From Candidatus Allocopromorpha excrementigallinarum (GTDB lineage Bacteria > Bacillota > Clostridia > Peptostreptococcales > Anaerovoracaceae), in contig DVMP01000005.1 in NCBI GenBank assembly GCA_018714925.1, forward strand, positions 1 through 32,012: a stretch of DNA of 32,012 nucleotides, read 5' to 3'. The stretch's first letter is position 1, and each line of letters opens with the position of its first letter. Below, piece after piece: positions 18,301-23,916 of the stretch. The notes beneath the pieces were generated by a model. That model ran no database searches. It saw only the letters and a program-made list of their open reading frames with translations, and was not told the origin of the DNA. Both the position numbers and the translations under genes were made by a program.

Positions 18301-19412
18301 ACAGCGACACCGCCTCCATCGCCGGATGTCGTATATGTAGATTTAAAATTGATACCGTATCCGTCTTCTGCTGTATTGGTAATACTGAAACCGTTAAGAT
18401 CCACCGTAGCATTATCCACTTCAATTACAATGTCCTGGCTTCCTTCATAATCCCTGAGTAATGTCAGGGTCTCGCCGTCTTTTAATTCAGAAGCTGCTTT
18501 GACCACTGAGCCATACAGCGCATCTCCAATCCTGGCGGCAGCATCCTCCTCGGTAAGGGCACGGACGATCCAGTGTCCGTTTTCCTGTACTGCCACAAGG
18601 GAAGCCGGCAGATAACCTGATATGTCCTGTTCAAACCAGCAGTTCAGGGCAAAGTCTTCTCCCACACTGCCGAGGATCCTGCCAACCGTCCCGCTGTTAA
18701 GCGAAACCGATGCGGAAGCGCTGCCCGCATATACACTTGACACATAAACTGTCCCGGCCTCTTGTTCTGTCTGTACACTTCCGGCAGGCACCTGGCCTAC
18801 TGTCAGTTTAGATGTAGACGCAACGACATAGATTCCTCTGATACCGCCCTCAATGCTTCCGCCGATCACATTGGCCGTACCGTTGGCATTAAGCTGCACT
18901 ACCGTGGTGGCATTTGACTGAGTCTGTTTTACAACACCTCCGGTCATGTTAAATATATCACTGGAAGCAGCTCGAATAACCGCAGTCCAGCCCGTCCCTT
19001 CCAGCGTTCCGCTTTCAAGGGTCAGAGTATCGCCGCCAGCTGTATTCATATCCACAATATAATCTGTTCCCGTAATCTTGCCGTCGGCAGCTTCATTGCT
19101 GTCCTTAATAGTCAGGTCGCCGCCGCCAACCTTAAGGCTATAGCTTCCCGATGTCAGCGTATATCCGTTCAAGTCCAGAGTCACATCCTTGCTTATTGTG
19201 ACATCCTCAGTCAAACTAAAACTATCTGTCAGTACTATAGTATCGGGGGTCTCTGAAGATGCCTCGCTGAGAGCTTCTTCTAGGGACTCATAGTAATTAT
19301 CCCCTATATGACAAACTTTTCCTGCCTCCGCAAAAATTGTTCCCGGTATCATCACCAATGTCATAACCAATGACATAATACCGCACAGAACTAACCTTTT
19401 CTTCTTTTTCAT
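15312..19412 (-). CDS. Large exported beta-helix surface protein (adhesin-like)
   Basis: A 1366-residue secreted protein. After a signal peptide (MKKKKRLVLCGIMSLVMTLV..., cleavage near AEA-30) come several hundred residues of beta-helix rungs in two blocks. Near 35-720 these are TLDLNGYTL-type repeats, and near 740-1130 a block rich in GGGIYNSG / GGGIHNNA / GGGIQTVSN rungs. Then follow an Ig-like domain (near 1148-1234, FSYQWYKDD... GSYTVKVAA) and a Cys/His module (near 1235-1328) with TCSCG, CTRCG and CSVCG pairs. The tail has FKTGDD (near 1331), a hydrophobic helix and GRRKRSS. This is the architecture of Firmicutes adhesin-like wall proteins; the sorting motif is non-canonical. The ATG follows AGAGGTG. 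Its promoter contains a poly-G tract (separate entry). Binding partner unknown. Confidence 0.88.
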   Translation of the reverse strand: MKKKKRLVLCGIMSLVMTLVMIPGTIFAEAGKVCHIGDNYYESLEEALSEASSETPDTIVLTDSFSLTEDVTISKDVTLDLNGYTLTSGSYSLKVGGGDLTIKDSNEAADGKITGTDYIVDMNTAGGDTLTLESGTLEGTGWTAVIRAASSDIFNMTGGVVKQTQSNATTVVQLNANGTANVIGGSIEGGIRGIYVVASTSKLTVGQVPAGSVQTEQEAGTVYVSSVYAGSASASVSLNSGTVGRILGSVGEDFALNCWFEQDISGYLPASLVAVQENGHWIVRALTEEDAAARIGDALYGSVVKAASELKDGETLTLLRDYEGSQDIVIEVDNATVDLNGFSITNTAEDGYGINFKSTYTTSGDGGGVAVINNGTNTSKITAATPLRTHSGNSLNILPLTLGDNIELESTGATYIELGTSACIEYSEAAASYVKTGGFLSTAEDGTQYIYGSFVQAAENDVNKTAVLMNDYQGSISLGSSQALTLDLDGHTVTSGSTAVIRVNTSDASLTVKNGTMITEKGTGAEVGLPAVGGIGGTVSHHNVTLNLEDVDLTANGSADDGYGIITNGTSTGINISLKGGSVKALNGIGIYFPPADSTLTIDGTTIAGTTGVAVKGGDVTIRGGAQISGTGEEHEPSAVNSGVTNTGSAVYVEGNYDRDINVNIESGTFTSKNSTAVQMLKDEDTTSDTETIVISGGTFSDKPADEFIYTGLKAVETDDGNYIINKLTDVYLDGTGGNDSNSGADSSNAVRTLEHALKLVAEDGVIYICGKVTLTSSLTVSDVNIKRAEGYDGRLLETQGVRNGETPVDLTLRNVEIDGNRDVVITTDVGELLTVGRGSTVRLEAETELKNNYTTAVYVNQATESQPRGSLIIDGAKITGNGMADGFSDGYGSYGSTGGGIYNSGYVEMISGEISGNTAEAGGGIHNNARGEILLSGGVIRDNTSLYNGGGIQTVSNSVILDGASIINNKAKNGYGGGISIENSTWAENVDRNDPVVFRMLDGTIAGNTSAYNNTGSGIFGWTYEGGRIDISVSGGTLGDKEDERVIALLGTADAWPELNLSGSPDITGRIFLWDANTSGYQINVTGNFSTKEAIPIERENGTMNIVAVNYAPGLTPSLEDFTPYYTARDTLVVNSEKNTLDWAFTAPTVSVEANAPAIHAGKDVTLTANASHGLDDATFSYQWYKDDAAISGETGKTLTVSEAGSYTVKVAAAYSGSVSAEVESIPVVITEEGHVYVPEVTEPTCTEGGYTTYTCSCGASYVADETDPLGHSFSDRWTSDEKNHWHECTRCGEKKDVAAHSFTAVTEGNSSHEECSVCGYEKAVGAGIFKTGDDSNIIVWLAILALAAAGAAGAVLYGRRKRSS

Positions 19413-19479
19413 AACACACCTCTTACTTTAAAACAGCCGTCGTATTTTATTGTTGAAAATCTTACAAGCAAGTAGATAT

Positions 19480-19507
19480 ATTATATAATATTACCCCCCC
19501 CGATCAA
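19480..19507 (-). promoter_or_regulatory. Poly-G spacer promoter of the large surface-protein unit (candidate phase-variable)
   Basis: Minus strand TTGATC (19502-19507), eight G (19494-19501), eight A/T-rich bases, then TATAAT (19480-19485): a 16-nt spacer, half of it a homopolymer. The start codon lies about 60 nt downstream of the expected start site. A one-base gain in the G tract would give the optimal 17-nt spacer. The layout is repeated at 23744-23771. Confidence 0.75.
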
Positions 19508-19532
19508 GTTTTTCCTGAATTCTTCGTGCCTG

Positions 19533-19560
19533 TTGTAACAAAAAGCTCTTGAAATGTAAT
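19533..19560 (-). promoter_or_regulatory. Conserved 28-bp upstream box, copy 1
   Basis: This box lies 25 bp upstream of the -35 of the large surface-protein promoter and matches 25 of 28 positions with the box at 23796-23823. It contains TTACA and GTTACA half-sites whose starts are 21 bp apart (two helical turns) and ends in TTGT-T-ACAA. It looks like an activator site for a protein binding one face of the helix. The intergenic stretch 19561-19655 between this box and the marR promoter shows nothing else recognisable. Confidence 0.65.
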
Positions 19561-19659
19561 CTTTGGACTGCTTTTCCTGGACATTTCTCAAGTCGGCAAT
19601 ACGTACATCTGAGTACAGCCATAAAAGGAATCTATTTAATATGAGTCCAAATACCCGTC

Positions 19660-19707
19660 TTGACTTTTATCCGAAATCGGATTATAATCATTTTGTCCGA
19701 TTTCGGA
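19660..19707 (+). promoter_or_regulatory. marR promoter with two palindromic operators
   Basis: TTGACT (19660-19665), 17-nt spacer, TATAAT (19683-19688). Palindrome TCCGAAATCGGA (19670-19681) fills the spacer and TCCGATTTCGGA (19696-19707) lies just past the start site; together they form a 15-bp perfect inverted repeat. This is the classic layout of a MarR autorepressed promoter. The GGAGG ribosome site follows at 19723-19727. Confidence 0.85.
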
Positions 19708-19734
19708 TAAAATGATCGGTTCGGAGGAATTACA

Positions 19735-20178
19735 ATGGAAAGAGATACAAAGAAGCTTCTTACGAGTCTTAACCTTCTGTATAAGGAAATGGATGAGATA
19801 TATCATAATTACGCCAAAAGGAGCGGCATCTCCAACACCGCTCTCTGGATCATGTATTCTATATGTGAAAAGGAAGAGCCGTCCACTCAAAGAGAGCTTG
19901 CCGCTGAATGGCACTATCCTCCTCAGACTGTCAACTCTGTTTTAAAAAGCTTTGAAAAGGACGGATATATTATGCTGGTGCCGGTTCCCGGCAATCAGAA
20001 ATCCAAGGCTGTCGTTCTCACGGAAAAGGGCAGGGCTTTCGCGGAAAGGGTAGTTTATCCCATGATGCTGGCGGAAGAAAGAGCTCTTGGAGCTCTCACA
20101 GAAAAAGAACAGAAGGCGTTTCTTTCCATTGTTGAAAAATACGTGGATATTTTAAAGGCTGAAATCAGCCGAATATGA
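19735..20178 (+). CDS. MarR-family transcriptional regulator
   Basis: A 147-residue winged-helix repressor of the MarR family, which as dimers bind short palindromes and release them on binding small phenolic or drug ligands. The sequence shows the usual layout: an N-terminal dimerisation helix, HTH region (STQRELAAEWHYPPQTVNSVLKSFEKDGYI, near 50-79), a wing (VPVPGNQKSKAVVLTEKG, near 82-99) and C-terminal dimer helices. The ATG is 7 nt after GGAGG. It is followed after 36 nt by a MATE exporter and is preceded by two matching palindromes, so it most likely represses itself and the exporter. It is transcribed opposite to all neighbours. Confidence 0.92.
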   Translation: MERDTKKLLTSLNLLYKEMDEIYHNYAKRSGISNTALWIMYSICEKEEPSTQRELAAEWHYPPQTVNSVLKSFEKDGYIMLVPVPGNQKSKAVVLTEKGRAFAERVVYPMMLAEERALGALTEKEQKAFLSIVEKYVDILKAEISRI

Positions 20179-20214
20179 CATTAATATTAAATCATTCCGG
20201 AGGTATCGGTATAT

Positions 20215-21570
20215 ATGGATTCAACCAGACTTTTTTCAGAAACGCCGCCGCTGAAGCTTTTCTTCATAACTTCAGCTCCCGGCTCTGTCAGTATGCTCGT
20301 CTCTTCCTTTTATCAGATAGCGGACGGGTTTTTCATAGGCCATTTTCTGGGGGCGACGGCCTTTGCCGCCGTCAATCTTGCCATCCCCTTTGTTATAATA
20401 AACTTTTCCCTGGCTGATCTTGTGGGTGTGGGATCGGCTGTTCCCATATCCGTTGCTCTGGGGAAAGGACAGAGTGAGGAGGCGAACAATATATTCACCT
20501 GCGCCTGCATCCTGATTGCGGCAACAGGACTTTTCATCGGTCTTCTCATGTTTACAGCGGCCCCTCTTATAATAAGGCTCATGGGTGCTGAAGGCGATTT
20601 CGCCCATATGGCGGTACAGTATCTCAGGGTCTACGCTCTCGCATCCCCTGTAACCACCATAGTCTTTGCCCTTGACAACTATCTGAGAATATGCGGCTTC
20701 ATTAGGGGAAGCCTTTTCATAAACATACTTATGTCCCTGCTGTGCTGCTTCTTTGAGCTGCTGTTTCTGGGTATTTTCCACTGGGGCATATGGGCCGCTT
20801 CTCTAGCCTCATGCCTTGGAATGTTTATCTGCGCGGCAATCGCCATGATCCCCTTTTTCCGAAAAAGAGCACTTCTTAAATTTTGCAGGCCAAAATTCAG
20901 CGCTCCTGTAATACGGCAGATTATAGCCTGCGGGAGTCCTAATTTTCTCAGCAACATAGCGGGAAGAATAACCTCCATATTGATAAACGCCATACTTGTT
21001 CGCCTCGGAGGCGCGGCCGCGGTCTCCGTATACGGGGTTCTCATGTTCGTAGACGGGTTTATTCAGCCCCTTTTATACGGAATGTGCGATTCCGTTCAGC
21101 CGGCCGTGGGATACAACTGGGGCGCCGGAAAATTTTCCAGGGTACGGGCAATTGAAAAATGCTGCTTTGTTTCAAGCGGCATCCTTTCTCTCCTTATGAC
21201 AGCTGTTATCCTTTTGATTCCCGAAAGGATCGCCATGCTTTTTATTTCAGACGCCGGAAATGAAATCCTTGCCGTCGCCGTACTGGCTCTGGAGCTTTTC
21301 AGTCTCACTTATTTGACACGCTGGTTTTCCTTCGCCACTCAGAGCTACATGCTTGCCATTGAAAAGCCTCTGCCGGCCTCTGTAATTTCCGCTTCCACGG
21401 CTCTTGTGTTTCCTCTGCTGCTTATACTTGCCCTCTGGCCTCTCGGACTTACAGGCATATGGCTTAATCTCACAGGGACCTCACTGCTGGCGGGAATACT
21501 GTCTCTGCTGGTTCTCATAAAGCTGCGGAAGCAGCTGACCAGGGCTGATATCCCTTCGGAAGCCGCCTGA
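20215..21570 (+). CDS. MATE-family multidrug efflux transporter
   Basis: A 451-residue cation-coupled exporter of the MATE family (MatE domain twice), expected to have 12 membrane helices. Recognisable parts are PGSVSMLVSSFYQIADGFFIG (near 22-42), AVNLAIPFVIINFSLADLVGVGSAVPISVALGKGQ (near 52-86) and the second half GSPNFLSNIAGRITSILINAIL with QPAVGYNWGAG (near 295-305). The start ATG 20215 follows GGAGG with 9-10 nt spacing. Being downstream of marR on the same strand, it is probably induced by the ligand of that repressor. The substrate (drug, bile compound, metabolite) cannot be told. Confidence 0.93.
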   Translation: MDSTRLFSETPPLKLFFITSAPGSVSMLVSSFYQIADGFFIGHFLGATAFAAVNLAIPFVIINFSLADLVGVGSAVPISVALGKGQSEEANNIFTCACILIAATGLFIGLLMFTAAPLIIRLMGAEGDFAHMAVQYLRVYALASPVTTIVFALDNYLRICGFIRGSLFINILMSLLCCFFELLFLGIFHWGIWAASLASCLGMFICAAIAMIPFFRKRALLKFCRPKFSAPVIRQIIACGSPNFLSNIAGRITSILINAILVRLGGAAAVSVYGVLMFVDGFIQPLLYGMCDSVQPAVGYNWGAGKFSRVRAIEKCCFVSSGILSLLMTAVILLIPERIAMLFISDAGNEILAVAVLALELFSLTYLTRWFSFATQSYMLAIEKPLPASVISASTALVFPLLLILALWPLGLTGIWLNLTGTSLLAGILSLLVLIKLRKQLTRADIPSEAA

Positions 21571-21633
21571 TTAAAGTTTTTGGGATCTGCGAATTCGGAG
21601 GCCGCTTTAAGAGGTAAAAGTGTCAAAGTAAAA

Positions 21634-21685
21634 CAAAAGAGCAGATGGCTGCATGATATGATGCTGAACCATTTGCTCTTTTTTC
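21634..21685. terminator. Bidirectional terminator between MATE gene and surface-protein gene
   Basis: AAAGAGCAGATGG pairs with CCATTTGCTCTTT (13 bp with one GU), followed by TTTTTTC on plus; on minus the same stem is followed by TTTTGTTTTAC. It serves the convergent MATE and beta-helix genes. Confidence 0.9.
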
Positions 21686-21734
21686 TTCTTTCTACCACTA
21701 TGATGTCAGGTGTAATTCTGTGAAGAAAAGAATT

Positions 21735-23699
21735 TTACTTTATCTTTTTCCTTGCCGCAAGTATTCCCGCTCCCGAAGCTCCGGCGAGAGCCAGCATCAG
21801 TCCCAGACTGAACGGGTCCGATGTCTTAGGTGTTTTATCCGAGCCTGCTTCGGCGCCGCTTTCGCCGGTTCCTTCACCAGGCTTGTTCTCATCTATTACA
21901 GGCTCTTCCTTTACGTTATCAAGACCTGTAACTTCACCGGCGTTCTCATCTATCCATACCTTGTCTTCCACTGCTCCGCCCCAGTAATTATCGGCGGCGT
22001 CAACGCTGCCTGTGGTATATACCACAAGGCCGTAATTATCAGCGTTTATTATATTGTTATTGATCTTAGCAGTGGCTTCCTCATCGAGGATTATGCCGTT
22101 GTCAACTTCCTCTATGGTGTTCCCGTTGATATCGGCAGAGGACGCGCCATACATGAGTATCGCGTAGCTGCTGTCTGACCATGCGTTATCGGCGGTGTAT
22201 CTGAGCCCTGAAATACTGTTTCCCGTTATTTCAGCATGGCCTGTCCCTCTAAGCACTATGCCGTTCTGGGTTATTGTGCCGTTTTCACCGATTCCCTCTA
22301 TAATATTGTCCGCAATGACTATGCTTCCCGATGTATTGAGGTCAATGGCCTGCTTCTGGAAATCGTATATATGGCTTCCGGTGATATTTACATCGCCGTT
22401 TCCATCAACCATCACGCCTCTTCCGTACTGAACTCCGCATACTTCTCCACCGTCTGCCGTACATCTTATGTCCTTTATTTCCACATTGTTCAGTGTGAGA
22501 CCGGCCTTGGCAAGGACTCCGTCTATTCCGTGATGCTGATCTGTAGGTCCCGCTATTGTCAGATTCTCAAGGGTAAGATCCTCGGTGGAGTATACTGCCG
22601 GATATGCCTCCCTGCCGTCAAAGTATTCGATTTTCTGCTTAGTTGCCGGATCAAATTTAATTACAGTTTCGCCAGCTCCCGCTCCCTTAAGGGTCAGCTC
22701 CTTGTCAAGGAAAAGGTTTCCGGCAAATTCTCCCGCCGGAAGAACGATCACATCTCCGCCTGCCGCCTCTTCAACGGCCTCTGTCAGTGAAACATACTCC
22801 TCTCCCGTGGTCTCGTTTAAAATCACATTATCCTTTGAGATCAGCACCTTGGTTCCATCGGCTCTCTCTACAACAGTCATGCTTTCGTCGTCTATGGCTA
22901 TTGTGTCTCCGCCTTCTGCCGCCGTATTCGGTCTTTCGCTGTAAACCACGTTATAATACAGATCGGAATTCTCTATGGATATGCTGCTCGCTCCATCATA
23001 GGCGCTGGTATCTTTATACTGTACAGCTATGTCTGTCTCCCAGCCGGACTTTCCCGTGGTCAATCCGCTGAAGGTAACATCAGCTGCCTTTGCCACGCTT
23101 ACGGAAGCCTTGGCCGCCTTTTCTATGGTAACGTTGTTTATGTCAGCCACCTCTACTCCGTGGAGATTAAGTCCGTATCCCGCCTCAGTGGAAATAACCA
23201 CATTTGAAATTGTCACATTTTTAAGGCATGGAAGCGAGCTTTCTCCGTCTCCTATGAGAGTCGCCTTTATGGCTCCTCCGCTGGCGCCTGGATCAACGCT
23301 TTCCACTCTGAGGTTCTCTATTGTGACATTGTCGGCCTGTATCAGTATGCCGGCCTGTCCGGAAACAGCGTATGAGCCTGTGTTAATTACAGTAGCGTCG
23401 GCTCCGGATCCTGTAATTGTTGTGTTGGGCTCGTTGATCCTGAAGGTTTCTCCGCTGGCGCTGTTAAATGTTCCTTCCCCAAGAGTAATGGTCTTGGAAA
23501 GGCTGTCCTCCGCGGCCCTGACCGCTGTCATGGCCTCATCAAAGGAGGAATAGGCGGCCGCTTCATTATTTCCGATCTTTACCGTTATGGTTCCTTCCGC
23601 TCCAAAGGCTTCCTCCGCCATAATAACGGAGCCTGTGGAAAAGACCATAGCAAGAGACAGCACTCCCGCCAAAGCCTTTTTTAATAATTTTCCTTTCAT
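21735..23699 (-). CDS. Exported beta-helix surface protein with TPKTS sorting-like tail
   Basis: A secreted protein of 654 residues. After the signal peptide (MKGKLLKKALAGVLSLAMVF, cleavage near AFGAE) two right-handed beta-helix domains can be seen. The first is near 45-270 (TITGSGADATVINTG, ILIQADNVTIENLRVES) and the second, NosD/pectate-lyase-like, near 300-590 (LTLKGAGAGETVIKF, GIVLRGTGHAEITGNSISGL, ADINGNTIEEVDNGIIL, AKINNNIINADNYGLVV). An acidic Gly/Glu linker leads to TPKTSDP (near 623), a hydrophobic helix and RKKIK, a wall-sorting-like tail. ATG 23697-23699 is chosen because GGGAG lies 7 nt upstream; a GTG two codons earlier is too close. It stands alone between two terminators and has a poly-G promoter like that of the 1366-residue protein. 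Function unknown; carbohydrate binding or cleavage is possible. Confidence 0.88.
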   Translation of the reverse strand: MKGKLLKKALAGVLSLAMVFSTGSVIMAEEAFGAEGTITVKIGNNEAAAYSSFDEAMTAVRAAEDSLSKTITLGEGTFNSASGETFRINEPNTTITGSGADATVINTGSYAVSGQAGILIQADNVTIENLRVESVDPGASGGAIKATLIGDGESSLPCLKNVTISNVVISTEAGYGLNLHGVEVADINNVTIEKAAKASVSVAKAADVTFSGLTTGKSGWETDIAVQYKDTSAYDGASSISIENSDLYYNVVYSERPNTAAEGGDTIAIDDESMTVVERADGTKVLISKDNVILNETTGEEYVSLTEAVEEAAGGDVIVLPAGEFAGNLFLDKELTLKGAGAGETVIKFDPATKQKIEYFDGREAYPAVYSTEDLTLENLTIAGPTDQHHGIDGVLAKAGLTLNNVEIKDIRCTADGGEVCGVQYGRGVMVDGNGDVNITGSHIYDFQKQAIDLNTSGSIVIADNIIEGIGENGTITQNGIVLRGTGHAEITGNSISGLRYTADNAWSDSSYAILMYGASSADINGNTIEEVDNGIILDEEATAKINNNIINADNYGLVVYTTGSVDAADNYWGGAVEDKVWIDENAGEVTGLDNVKEEPVIDENKPGEGTGESGAEAGSDKTPKTSDPFSLGLMLALAGASGAGILAARKKIK

Positions 23700-23743
23700 A
23701 AGCACACTCCCTCATAAATTAATCTGTTGTTGAAGATGTGCTT

Positions 23744-23771
23744 ATAATACCACCATACCCCCCCCCGTCAA
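23744..23771 (-). promoter_or_regulatory. Poly-G spacer promoter of the 654-residue surface protein (candidate phase-variable)
   Basis: Minus strand TTGACG (23766-23771), G tract of nine (23758-23766, the first G shared with the -35), TATGGTGG, TATTAT (23744-23749): a 16-nt spacer with a TGn extended -10. The start codon is about 40 nt downstream of the expected start site. The design is the same as at 19480-19507. Confidence 0.75.
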
Positions 23772-23795
23772 TATTTTGGGAAAATATTCTTTCTT

Positions 23796-23823
23796 TTGTA
23801 ACAAAAAGCTCCCGAAATGTAAC
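23796..23823 (-). promoter_or_regulatory. Conserved 28-bp upstream box, copy 2
   Basis: This box lies 24 bp upstream of the -35 and has 25 of 28 bases in common with 19533-19560. Two GTTACA half-sites start exactly 21 bp apart (ends 23823 and 23802), with GAGCTTTTT between them. Confidence 0.65.
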
Positions 23824-23844
23824 TCCTGTACTTACAGCCCCGTT

Positions 23845-23891
23845 AAAAAACGCCCTTTGCCTTGGCTTCAGCCGCGGCCGCGGGGCGTTTT
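23845..23891 (-). terminator. Intrinsic terminator of the sigma-54 activator gene
   Basis: Minus strand AAAACGCCC pairs with GGGCGTTTT, enclosing a GC-rich middle with CCGCGGCCGCGG, and is followed by a U run ending at 23845. Confidence 0.88.
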
Positions 23892-23916
23892 ACGCCTGAC
23901 CTTTCTCAGCAGGCTT

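Noticed and set aside
15900..18900. Possible foreign codon use (more ATC isoleucine codons) in the middle of the large surface gene
   Set aside because: Reading selected stretches by eye gave a mixture of ATC, ATT and ATA; without a count over the gene and genome the difference is not convincing.
19636..19914. Minus-strand frame of 92 codons across the marR start
   Set aside because: It overlaps the marR promoter, operators and coding start, has no ribosome site, and its sequence resembles no protein I recognise.
23866..23886. GC-rich CCGCGGCCGCGG as a separate regulatory palindrome
   Set aside because: It is the inner part of the terminator stem-loop of the activator gene and needs no other explanation.
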